Shown here one piece after another: positions 1 through 10,531 of a stretch of 64,000 bases of DNA (the first letter of the stretch is position 1; every line of letters starts with the position of its first letter). The notes beneath the pieces are model-generated. The model saw nothing but the letters and a program-made list of their open reading frames with translations. It was not told where the DNA came from and made no database searches. The DNA comes from Dipteris shenzhenensis (Eukaryota > Polypodiophyta > Polypodiopsida > Gleicheniales), in NCBI GenBank assembly GCA_047967505.1, contig CM106538.1. One strand, written 5' to 3'. A program made the position numbers and the translations under genes.

Positions 1-942
1 GAGGTGGACCCCTTCGAGGGAGAGCCATTGGGTGACCCAGAGAGTGCCTCGGGATGTGCGCTCTAGGTTCTGGACATGGTTGTGGTCCAGCTTGCGGCCG
101 AGGAAGTTCTCTTACTTCTTCTGGCTGGCCGCCCACGGAGGCTTGCCCATCAGACCATGGTTGGAGCAGATGCGAGTGGACGGGCAGTGCCATTGTTGCT
201 CCGTTGGTGCCCTGGAGACTATCCCGCATTGCCTTTGGAGCTGTCGTAGCGCAGCGAGGATCTGGATGGGAGCCCTCAGGATCATGACACGTATGCAGAG
301 TCTTCATAGAGACTACACCTCGGGGATGGTGGCTTGGTTGACAGAGGGAGGACACACGTTTCAATTGATGAGATCTCCCCAGCCTACCGGATATAGGGTC
401 AGAGCATCCAGAGGATCGCACTCCATGAGGCAGTCCCCCCTAACAGTCTAGCTCCTCCTTCTCCTAAGGAGGACATTGTCTGGGAGGTGGTAGCGAGCAT
501 CACAGCTTGGAACATTTGGGTGGCTCGCTGCAGTCTTGTGATGGGTGAGCACTTGGTTCCACCCACGGCTACCCTAGTTGCCATATGACAGGATATCATT
601 TACACTTTACGGTCCACTTGGGAGCGTGGGACTCCAGGCTTCAGGGTGACTATCGAGAGGCGTACTCGTTTCTGCAAGGCTTGGCCTGCAGGCTTGGCCT
701 GCAGGTGTTTTCTACATCTTCACTCCACGAGGGATTCACTGGCTGTATAGTCCCCCCACTTGGCTGTTAACCCCAGTTCCAGAGATTCCCTAAGCGGTGA
801 GCTGGGTTTCTCTGGAACAGGCTGGTTTTTCTTTCAGCCTTTTCTGGTTTTTTTTCATACTCAGCACCTTCGGGGCTGCTGTCTTGTATGAAAATCTTTC
901 AAGCATTAATAGAAGGTTCCTTTCTTGATAAAAAAATAAAAA
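1..942 (+). mobile_element. LINE, 3' end fragment (zf-RVT region and tail)
   Basis: This is the 3' end of a non-LTR retrotransposon whose 5' part lies outside the window. Positions 32-451 encode a zf-RVT-like domain, the zinc-binding segment after reverse transcriptase in plant L1-type LINEs. Visible elements are the FSYFFWLAAHGGLPI block, a C-x2-C pair (CHCC), and HCLWSCRSAARIW. The frame then breaks, and 480-770 carries the C-terminal stretch in other frames. An A-rich tail after 'taatagaagg' ends near 942. The same tail motif closes the copies at 17,041 and 27,045. The copy is a pseudogene. Confidence 0.75.
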
Positions 943-1009
943 TGAGAGATGTCCATAGCCTATTTTAAAAAGATTTTTACACATCTGTTGAAATCTAAGA
1001 GTCCTCCCA

Positions 1010-3240
1010 GTGAAATACTCTAGAAGGCTTGCAGCCTCTAATGGTTATCTGGAGTCTCTTACCATTGTGCTAATAGTGTATTGAAAGGATGAGAGGCTCT
1101 TCGAATGATATTTGCATGAATCTATTCCTCTCGGGTCCCATTGCAAGTATCTTATGGGGACACCCCCATAGAGCCACAACCTCAAGAACCTAAAAGAATT
1201 CTCTAAGGACTGGGGTCTAGATATGGGGATGCTCTGGAAGGATTCCAGCCTAATTATCATCTGGAATCTCTTGGCATTGCTAATAGTATATTGAAATGAT
1301 GAGAGGCTCTTCAAATGATATTTGCATCAATTTATCCTCACTCTATGGGGTCCCACGGCAAGTATTTTATGGGGACACCCCCATAGAGCCACAACCTCTG
1401 AGAACCTAAAAGAATGCTCTAAAATATGAGTCAGAAGCCAAAAACCACTTCTCTACATGACTCATAATCCTAACTACCTCAAAGTGTGTATCCACTAGAA
1501 TACTCTGATCCATGGATCCGTAGAGCCTGCTTCTAGAGTGCACATCAAAGATCAAGCATCCCCATTAACTAGAGTATCCCAATTTCAATCCCTTTGGAGA
1601 CCAATGGCCTGGAGCGGTATACCTCTCCTCCAGAAGGACCCCATCCATCTAGTAATTCTTGTTGTCTCTTGCCTATGAGGACCCAATCCAAAGCTAAAGC
1701 TATGCCAATCTACTCAATTTGAATTTTCTTCCACTTCCTTTGAGGTGGCTAACCATATGAGATTTTCACTCTTTTTTAATGTTTTTGAACATCTTCCAAG
1801 AACCCACCGAGGAAGCAAGACATTTATCTCATCCAGACCACTACATATAACCAAATGAGCCTAGAGGAAGCCTTAATGATCAAGAATCCAATCATTCCAC
1901 ATGACAGGCTTCCTATCAATCTCTTCCTGTGAAGAGGGGGGGATCCTTTGAAGTGATCTTGAAGTTGCTCCAAGATTTTAGGATAGTATCCGTAAGATGG
2001 GAGGGACCCATCATGAGGTGTGCTGAAGTAAATATCCATCTATTGCTATCCATCCAATCACCAAGAGGGAATGCAAGAACCAATGCTTCGATTAAAGAAG
2101 TCTTTCAAGGTTCCTACCCTAGCATAAGACCCCTAACCACCAACTTGCAAAGCAAACCCCTGCACTGTAGATCTGGATCTATGATATTAAGGCCCCCATT
2201 CTACAAAGGGAGAATCAGGGTCCTCCAAGACAACCTGCTCGACATTTATGATTGTCTTTTTGAGCTTGGTGATGAAATCTCTAGAGTGTGAGAAAACAAA
2301 CCAAGTTGTGGGCTAATAGTACCTAGTTGACTACTACCACTCTAGAGGCAAGGTCAAGTCTAACCGAATTCAAAAAAAGGAGTTTCCTCCTAGTGCTCTC
2401 CAACACTAGAGCAAATTGTTGCTTAGCAAAAATGCCCACCCCAACCTGGCAGCCCAAATATATAACTCTGAATCCAGGTGAAGCCAAAGTCAGCCCCCCA
2501 ATCTAGGGTGTTCCATTGGATTTATTCTAATTAATATGTGTACATGTACAATACAAGACTGTCCTAAACGAGGTGAGAGTTTATGGAGTGGCACCCATAA
2601 GAACAATAGTGTTATCTGCAAGCTCACTATCGAGAAGCTCTTGATCCTGTCTAGAGGAAGTGTCATCCCAAGAATGTCTGCCAAGGATCTCAGAAAGGTG
2701 TTCATGGCTTCAACCACGAATAAATATAAGGAAGGGCTAAAGGCTTCCCGATGGACTGATCTGGATATCTTAACCTATCTCCTTAACCCCTTTGATAAGA
2801 ACCTAGATTTGGGCTGACCTGTACAAAGATAAAACCCCCTTCATCCAAGCATACAAAATAACCAAACACAGCAAGGTACCCTCCAAGGAATCCTAGTCTA
2901 CTCTGGCATAAGCTCTCTCCAAGTCCAAAAGTAGAATGACCAAAGCTTGGTTGCTATGCATAACCCACTCTAAAGCCTCCCAAAATGAAAAGATGTTATA
3001 AGAATTGCGTCTTTCATTCAAAAAGCCCGTCTACATGTCATGAATAAGATCTAGACGAAAGGGTTGCAGCTTCTAAACATATTATTTTTTCCAAGGTTTT
3101 ATATGCAGTGCCCAAAAGGATGATGGGCCTACACCGAGAGACCAAATTCTGCACCCCTTTTGGGATAAGATGTTTGAGGCGATCTGGAATCATGAACAAG
3201 GTTAGCGCGTCTAAACTAGAACATTTACACTGCAAGTGCT
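1010..3240 (-). mobile_element. LINE fragment, minus strand, RT to C-terminal linker
   Basis: This is a decayed copy of the main LINE family, read on the minus strand. The 5' edge near 3,240 opens in RT: the segment at 3,235-3,038 contains HLIPKGVQN and RPIILLGTAYK, the block after the RT fingers. Around 2,600 the catalytic box reads ELADNT instead of ELADDT, so it is mutated. Positions 2,039-1,824 encode a downstream segment shared with the copies at 15,400 and 29,500. Frames are broken throughout. The copy lacks both the 5' half and the 3' terminus. Confidence 0.7.
1029..1430. repeat. 210-bp tandem duplication inside a LINE fragment
   Basis: Two diverged copies lie head to tail. 'gatgagaggctctt' starts at 1,088 and again at 1,298, a period of 210 bp. 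Both copies include the same 'ggggacacccccatagagcc' block. The duplication falls inside the LINE fragment and is absent at this spot from the copy at 28,700-28,920. Confidence 0.7.
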
Positions 3241-3244
3241 AGCT

Positions 3245-3620
3245 CAAAGTATAAATACATCATGCATGCCATGAACCAAAAAGCCGCCCGGAACTAGTCT
3301 ACAGAAAATCTCAGTATAAACTGTAAAGAAACCAAGGAAGAGGCTGAAATTGCCACGTCAGTCCTGCTACTATAGACTCTAAGAAGAAGGGAGAGCCCCT
3401 CCACTCCCTAAGAAAAACATCCCTCTTGGTGGCTGATGCTGCTGGAGGAACACTACATGGTCGTCCAACTGGCCATCAAAGTATGTGTATGGTATCAGTC
3501 CAAATTCTAGCCATGGTGTGAGAGGGATGGACTTGATGTCTATCCAATACCTCTGTGCATCTGGATCTCTAGATATGCCATGCTGCAATGCTTTCCAATA
3601 TCTCCCAAGAGGTATCCATA
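3245..3620 (-). mobile_element. LINE 3' end, 5'-truncated, minus strand
   Basis: This sequence matches the 3' terminal part of the minus-strand copies at 28,000-28,290 and 11,560-11,950. Shared blocks are 'aaccaaggaagaggctgaaa', 'tggccatcaaagtatgtgta' and 'gatatgccatgctgcaatg'. It starts beside the RT end of the preceding fragment, so it is probably a separate, severely 5'-truncated insertion. It has no coding capacity. Confidence 0.65.
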
Positions 3621-5815
3621 GAGGACTGACCGCACTGAGGGTAGACAGAGCATTTCCTGGGGCAGCCCACTCTCGGGTTGCGGAGCCCGTTTGGAGCCTC
3701 AGATGATCTCGGATGGCTCTGGGCCGAACGGAAATCGTAGGTGAGTTGCTCTGTTTTGCACACCGGTTCTATCGTATGGTCGGTGGCCTATTTCGGGACC
3801 GACCCCCAGTCGACCGTTTTTGGCGGATTGGGTCGGTCACCCAATTGAGCCTAACCGACTACGACTGGTGGCTATATAAGAGCGAGCCCATTTCATCACT
3901 AGCTACAGCAACCCTAATTCCTTAGCATCCACAGCCTCCGTCTTCTACTGTTTCCAGCTTGCCATCGAAGCTTCTTTCACAGGAGCGCACGGTTGGGAGG
4001 CAGCGCCATCTATTGTATCAGTTCTACAGTAATCAAATTTTTGATTCAGACAACACCTCCTGGCAGCACGGACCACAAGGTGAAGTCACTATTGAGGTAG
4101 CCATAGAGGAACTATACATAGATGGTACTACATATGCGGAAGGCCCCACTTGCAAAAGTTGAGGGTGAAAACATAGAATATGAGTTGATTAATGAAGATG
4201 CAAGAGCAGTTGGAAAAGAGAGGGACGGAGTTGAAGCCATGTATGATGGGTAGGCCATAGGGAAGGTAGAGATAGTAGAAAAGGCAACGTAGATGTTGAT
4301 GAAATGGGAGGTGGAACATTCATGGAAGGTAAGGTAAGGACATGACCGGGACAAAATGAGTGCCCACGGTTGGGATGGATGTAGAAAAGATTTGATAAAG
4401 GAAACCTAAGTTATGCACAACAGATGAAATAGTAGGTTGACCAGTGGATGTTGAGTCTGACGCAGGAGTCACCACCACTCCTATAGAAGGGGCTGTTGAT
4501 GAAGACATCGTTGCAAGAGGAGAATGAGAATTGTCTTGACCTTGATGGCCTCCGCTATAGAAGGAGCCCTGGTCTTTTGTACCTTCCTCTTTCACCCGCT
4601 CTCCGCTATGTACTTCTTCTTCTCTGGAGTCCTGATCTGATGACCAGGGATGGACCAAGTCAATGACAGTTTCAATAATGAAGTTACTTGCTTTGGCTAC
4701 TGCTCCAATGGGCTGACTTTGTGCTCACCCTGAGGACATCAGGAACTTCCGTTGTGCATAATGCTATGTGTATCGAGTTTGGTCTGTAACAAGTCTTCTC
4801 TCCACTCTCCTTAAGTACCTCCTAGTTCTCTCACTAGCTCCTTCAAGGGTATGAGAACTACTCGGCATAAGACCTCTCTCCTCTAGGACCCTAGGATACC
4901 ACTTCACTCTTGTTACTCAACACCAGTAGTGTCCCACCATGATCACCATAAACTATCTAGGAGGGGCGTGATCACTGCCGGAGGTGTTACCAGAGGCCTA
5001 GGGCCACTGGTGTGAGATGCAAAGAGTGCGTGTCACAACGAATGTTGGGGAAAAACTATTAATGTCTTCCTCCTGGACGCTGGTACAATTGGCTGCACAT
5101 TGGTGCAAGTGACTGTGGTACTGTGATTGTGTGGGTGTAGCGCAAACAAGTGTCGAGTGGACAGGGGCATCAATGATAAGCACAAAAGTGAAACACACTC
5201 ACAAGAGCCATCTCTCCACGTGGACAAGGCTGAACTCAAGCCACATTAACACACGGTACTCCATACCAGAGCTAAAGGAAGATGAAGGGAGGGGGACACA
5301 CAATGTGTTGGGGCTGCGAACAGAGATGGAAGGGAGCATAGCAATAAGATAGAAATGACTAATATACCGAATGGAGATACACCAAATGGAGATTCACAAG
5401 GCGAGTTCAGGACTCTAGCCTCTCTCTCTCCACTTATGCTGAATGATCAGATGCTCCCCTAATAGAATCCTAAATCCCCCCCTTCAACTCCTCTTCACCG
5501 TCATCTTCATGGGCTCCTCCTCGCTGGAAATCCCCTTTCCTAGCTCCTATTGGTTTTCAATTTGTCTCCGTAGCCGTTCTGCTGCTTCGCCCCTTAATGG
5601 CTTTTGCCACTCACCAATCTCTTCCAAGTCGGTGACTCAAGTACTCCATGTGCAATCCCTTTTGGTCTGATGGCTCCATGTGCACCTCTGGCTAGTCTGA
5701 CTGCTCCATGTGTGCCTCCTAGCGCTCTAACTCCCAGTCTCCCTCTGCACTACCATGTGCACCTTTGTCATGCAATGATGACAGTTGTCACGTGTGATTG
5801 CTTCCATTAACAAGT
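3621..5815. other. Gene-free stretch, no recognised coding sequence
   Basis: Open frames here are short and match nothing I recognise. The 112-residue minus-strand frame at 4,320-4,658 is serine/threonine-rich and looks fortuitous. The GC-richer part at 3,640-3,880 leads into a TATA-like motif, listed separately. The region may be an old LTR or a gene fragment, but nothing decides it. Confidence 0.4.
3873..3879 (+). promoter_or_regulatory. TATA-box-like motif TATATAA
   Basis: A good plant TATA match lies in 'ggctatataagagcgagccc', about 30 bp before 'tcatcactagctacagcaac'. GC-rich sequence with repeated ACCGAC/GTCGGT words (3,780-3,870) lies upstream. No open reading frame of note follows, so this may be the promoter of a decayed LTR element or gene. 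A chance occurrence is possible. Confidence 0.3.
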
Positions 5816-5819
5816 GATA

Positions 5820-5995
5820 AGCTACCATGGTTGTCTCAAGTTGTCATATGGTTATGGTTGTCATTGGTTAACACGGTTGTCACTGGTTGAACTCCAATGA
5901 CATGGTCGTCATTGTTGACATCATCATCACTGGTTGACATGGTTGTCACTCAATGTGACATGGGTCGTCATTGGTTGAAATCGTCAACTAGTGAC
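5820..5995 (+). repeat. Degenerate TGGTTGTCAT-type minisatellite
   Basis: Short diverged units built on 'ggttgtcat' and 'tggttgacat' recur many times in about 175 bp with irregular spacing. No protein function is apparent. It lies just upstream of the LINE RT fragment at 6,085. Confidence 0.6.
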
Positions 5996-6084
5996 TAGTT
6001 TTTTGGCACCTGTTGTCATGTGACTTGACCTTGAATATGTACAATAGTGCTATCATTGAGGAGGCGAGGTCAAGAAGCTAGAAA

Positions 6085-7260
6085 GTCTATGCTTGCATTG
6101 TAGACTTCTAGGAAGGCCTTCAACACTGTCCCACGATCTCACATGATCAGGAGACTCCAGGAGATGCACAGTCCAGAGGTCATGATATAGGAGGTGATGA
6201 GCCTATACGAGTCTGTTGGAGGGAGATTTCTTGTCCTAGGAGGCCTATTAGATTGGGTTGAGAGCACGATCAGAGTGAAGGAGGGATGTCCTCTTTCACC
6301 GACTCTCTTCGGGCTCTACATTGATGAGATCACATCCTTTATTGACCGCCTAGGAGATGAGGATCAGTGCTGGCTGATTTGATGATGCAAGTATTGCTAT
6401 ATGCGGGTGACATAGTCCTCATATCATCGTCAGTAGAGGGATTGCGGAGACATTTGGAGGCCCTAGAGGTGTTTTGCACAGAGAGAGAGAGACTTGATTG
6501 TCAACCTTGGGAAGACCATGGTTATGATCTTCAACACCTCACGTGTAGTGCTCCAGCCACAAGCTTCACTTATTGGGATCAGCCAATGGAGATAGTGCAA
6601 AAGCTTGTACGTACTTCGGAGCAGTCTTCATAGGGTCAATGGTCATGATGACCCAGCCAAGGCACTACTCACACAAGCACATGGAGCTTTAGCCCAGTTG
6701 GAGAGGTTGATGCCATGTTTCAGATGGTGACATTTTCCACAGAGTTTGGGCCCTACCCCGCTGGAGACTACCGAGGTTGGCACTAGAGTCATCCAAACGG
6801 CTACCAGAGAGCGGGTTCAATATCCACATAATTTGTTGGGCATGGTATTTAGATAGACCGACTTCCCCCCTTTCAATACAGTATGGATGCACCGCCTGAG
6901 TTGGTCCCACGTGATGAGATTAACCGTATCATACGGTGACCAGCTCCATACACCTCTGACTAGGGGGGGGCGGGGGGACCAAGAGTTCCCTACCAAGATC
7001 CAGTTCTATCATAACCACTTCCTGAGAGTATCATAGGATGGCCTCATTGAGGACAGAGTCTCACATGCACTGAGGATTGCCATTGGACAGATGCGGATCT
7101 GATCAAATCAGCTGAGGATTGAGGTAGGGAGAGCTGTAGGCATACCCAGAGAGCAATGGATTTGCAAGGTATGCACGCGGGGGGAGATCAAGACAGAGGA
7201 GCATTTCTTATGTGTCTGCCGGAGATTTGGCTATACTTCTTCACTTTGAGAAAACAAAGC
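6085..7260 (+). mobile_element. LINE fragment of a second lineage (RT to C-terminal zinc motif)
   Basis: This is a reverse transcriptase remnant that differs from the main family. Positions 6,194-6,382 contain VKEGCPLSPTLFGLYIDEI, the canonical (R)QGCPLSP-LF block. Around 6,395 the catalytic box reads LLYAGDIVLIS, where YADD is expected, so the second catalytic position is lost. At about 7,156-7,215 the frame reads WICKVCTRGEIKTEEHFLC, a C-x2-C...H...C motif of the LINE C-terminus. Frameshifts and stops are frequent. The copy is a pseudogene, probably 5'-truncated. Confidence 0.75.
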
Positions 7261-7381
7261 AGATTGGTCTTATTCACGGCATGCTTAGACAATACTTTGA
7301 ATTTGGAAACATTCAATATTGACCACTCAGAGATTTGGCTATACTTCTTCACTTTGAGAAACAAAGTACATTGGTCCTATT
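7219..7381 (+). repeat. Local direct repeat of about 53 bp, offset 110 bp
   Basis: 'gagatttggctatacttctt' with its downstream sequence occurs at 7,219 and 7,329, separated by unrelated sequence. It starts at the very end of the LINE zinc motif and may mark a rearrangement there. Confidence 0.6.
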
Positions 7382-7439
7382 CAGAGGTTCTAATCTCTGC
7401 CTTCACTTCAGTCAGCAGTGGGTTATATTGAATCTTCTA

Positions 7440-8000
7440 ATAGAGTGCTTGTTTGTGGACAAATAAGCAAGCAGTTTCAGAGTTCTAGATGTCAGGCACG
7501 GATGCCCATTAGTTTCATACCTTTTCTTGTTTGTGGTTGACATCAATTGGGAACTTTTCGGTATGCTAGAAATCGGGGTACAGTTGGCTATACTTTATGC
7601 ATCAAAATTGATGAGGAGCTAGTGCAAATGATACTGGCTTGTATAGGAGAGGTAATCGTGTTAATCTCACGAAGGTTAAGATAGCATTTTATTTGCCTGT
7701 AGTAGCAAGAAGGTCAACTAAGAGAAATCTGACCGTTTTTTGACTAGGTTAAGATAATACTTTACAACTTTTGTGTTGTCTCTAGCAAGAAGATCAACTT
7801 GAAGGATCTAAGGGTTTTTTGACTAGTTGCAGAGGTGGACTCCTTGCATTGGGACACAGGATTTGGTTTTACTTGGATGCCTGGAGGAAGTTCACACGCA
7901 TATCTTGGTTTCAAGTTGGTATTTATCTTTCTCCAGCTGGACAACTATCTCTAGTTTTGGAGTATAGGCCAACTCTCTTTTGTAGGTACAGCCTTGGTCT
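7440..8000 (+). mobile_element. Decayed LINE RT fragment
   Basis: Around 7,480-7,560 the frame FRVLDVRHGCPLVSYLFLF resembles the RT block HQGCPLAPFLFLFVVEA of the main family copy at 14,610. The rest is full of stops. A 45-bp segment ('agcaagaaggtcaacta...') is repeated at 7,706 and 7,785. Assignment to a family is uncertain. Confidence 0.5.
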
Positions 8001-8039
8001 TCAACCGCCTATGTGATATGTGGCCTCTATCAAGCTTTG

Positions 8040-8790
8040 ACGGACGCAAGTATCAAACAATCTGGAGTTGTTTAATTTGGGTCATTCGTTGTGACATTTT
8101 GGAAATTCTTCCAAATTTAGGTGAAGTTTGGGTAATTTGGTAAACTTAAAGGACTTCCCTCATATTTCAGTCAAATTTGAGTAAATAGCCAAATGTCACC
8201 TAGATTTGGGAGAAATTTGAGCATTTTTCCCTCAAATTTCACCCGAACTTGGGAGAAAAGCCTATATGTGGGTTACATTTAGGTGACATTTCGGCATTTT
8301 CTCAAAACTTGGATGTAATTGGGCATTTCATCTAAGTTTGGATGAAATACATACATTTCTGAGTATGCAAACTTACCCATATTAGGTGACATTTTGACAT
8401 TTTCCTAAAATTTGAATGAAATTTGGGAATTTATAAAGTTGGGAATAGCTGAAAATTCATCATGATCTACTGAATTTGGGAAAATTCCCCAAATCTTGTG
8501 CAAATCTGGATCACATTCGCATGGCATTTGGAGATTTTTCCCAAATTTGAGTTTAACTCCAAAGAAAATTTTAGAAGAAATGCCTTAAAATCACTTGACA
8601 AGATTCAAACATTATTTCCAAAATTGGGTGTAATATGATTTTCTCTCCTTAATTTGAGGAAAGCTGACCATTTCACAAAATTTGGGATGAAATTTGGGAG
8701 AAATTCCAAATTTCACAAATTTGAGAAAATGGCCTAAATCTTACTTGAATTCTAGTGACATAGGGCCCAAATGTCGAGGAAATACATGGG
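8040..8790. repeat. AT-rich degenerate repeat tract
   Basis: About 750 bp is made of loosely repeated words such as 'aaatttgggagaaattt', 'ttttggcattttc' and their variants, with no fixed period. No open frame of note exists. It looks like an old, decayed minisatellite or satellite fragment. Confidence 0.5.
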
Positions 8791-8939
8791 CATTTACATA
8801 ACAAGTGTCACTTCAAAACCTTTCCAACTCCTCCAAAAAGGATGAAATGAAATGTTCATAATAACTAAGGCTATGGAACAAGCAACATGTTTCTCGTGAC
8901 TATGCTTCAATCACCAAATTAGGCTCACTAATCCAAGGT

Positions 8940-9146
8940 TATCTTTAGATATATAACACACTTCACTTCCTTGGACATTTACATCCTCGTAAAAGACTAT
9001 CTCCCAAGTTGAATCCTCTTCAGCTTTATCTTTTCACTTAATCCTATCTTTAGATATATAACATACTTCACTTCCTTGGACATTTACATCCTCGTACTAT
9101 CTCCCAAGTTGAATCCTCTTCGGCTCTATCTTTTCACTTAATCCTA
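8940..9146. repeat. Tandem duplication, unit of about 105 bp
   Basis: Two nearly identical copies (8,940-9,044 and 9,045-9,146) share 'tatctttagatatataaca' and 'acttccttggacatttacat'. They differ by a 4-base indel (aaag) and a few substitutions, so the duplication is fairly recent. No gene is seen. Confidence 0.85.
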
Positions 9147-10397
9147 TATTCATGAATCAACTTACTTCTAACCTTTCCCTCAAGTCAACTACAACCTCCA
9201 ACTCACACTCCTTGAGTTTCTGCTGGAATTTACTCACATGGATGATTGAATGGCCTCATATATGTTGAAGGCAATTTGAGTTTATAAGCAACAGCACCAG
9301 TCTTTCTTAAAATCCTATAAGCTCCATAATATATGGGAGACTCTTAAATCTTTGCATCTATCTTTTTCATATCCGTAATAAAAACTTGTGAAACAAGCTT
9401 TCCTATTTGTGACTTCAAACCTTTCACATCTATTATAGATTGAATTGCATGGAATTCAGTTTACCATAGGGCAAAGAGCCATATTGCAACATATCAGAGA
9501 GCAGTAGGAGATGACCGTGCTATAGTATGTTGTGCAAACTGACCACAGTGACATGTCACGGACTTTTATGCATTTGAGTAAGCTCCAGGACATGGTGGAG
9601 TGGAGGAGGAGCAGCTAGCTGACATGAGGACACTATGGATCAGCAGGAAGAAATGATGCGACACTGCCGTGCGAGGGACACAAAGGCCACACGCGACACT
9701 GAAAGTGACCAAAGCTTACAAGATTGAGGTCTGGCCTATCTCAGCTCTCCTCAAAGGAGACCACCAAAGATGAGGCGTCACCCTTGACATAGCCTATCGA
9801 ATACAGAGGTCAAGAAGACCATGTCCTCACAGTGAGAGATAGCTCGATAGACGTAGATTCGAGATATCTTTGGTGCCCGTTGGAGAGCCACCACAGTGCC
9901 GGGTTTCAGCTTCTTAGTCTCAGGGTTCAGTTTTCAGTTTTGTTTTTTAGTTTTGCTTCGAGCTCTTGAGCTCTTTAGTACTCAGCAAGGGCCCTATGGT
10001 GCCCTTTGCTTCAGCCCACCGAGGCTTGTATGAGTTCCTCTTTTTTTTTGTACTTTGTCCCATGGGCCGTGAGGCCTTCCGAGGACGTTAATATATCTTT
10101 CTCTCTTTCTTTTTGGGTGAGTTTTGAACCATACCTTCTACAATGAGAGTCTGAGTGAGAATCCTTTTGCCAAGGCACCAAAATTAGCAGCTGTTTTGAG
10201 CTTTGATGGACGTTTATGAAGAAGCGGTTGCTCAAATGTGTCCTTCAAGTTTTTATGCATCATTTGTCAAATGGGAATAAGTTGGTGTTGATAACTTGGA
10301 GTTTGTTTTGCTTATTTTCATTATTATATTGATCCTCCATATAAATACATACTTATTTATATCATTTTTGCTAAAGAATTCATAATTATAATTGCAG
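9147..10397. other. Gene-free stretch upstream of the pore exon
   Basis: No S5 or pore-helix exon of the channel could be recognised here, although one must lie upstream of 10,398. Positions 9,900-10,110 are T-rich and end in 'gttaatatatctttctctct', resembling the 3' UTR of a plus-strand LINE. No coding domain supports that. Confidence 0.3.
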
Positions 10398-10531
10398 GTA
10401 TCGACAGTAGGGTATGGAGATGTGGTCCCATCAACTACTATGGGCCAAGCACTGGCTGTTGTGACCATCATCACAACAGTTGTGATTCTTCCATCGCAAA
10501 TTGGCAAAATAACTTCAGTTGCATCACAAAG
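10398..10531 (+). CDS. Channel exon: selectivity filter and S6
   Basis: The acceptor is attgcag|GTATCG and the donor is CAAAG|gtaaca. The exon encodes VSTVGYGDVVPSTTMG and then a hydrophobic S6 segment (AVVTIITTVVILPSQIG). TVGYGD is the K+ channel signature. The exon ends in phase 2 and joins the exon at 18,884, giving SQ-R-PYG. No exon before it was recognised. Confidence 0.9.

Noticed and set aside
10398-10531. Pore exon as part of a Shaker/AKT-type or TPK channel
   Set aside because: The filter is TVGYGD, but the downstream exons encode RCK domains and not cyclic-nucleotide-binding, ankyrin or EF-hand domains.
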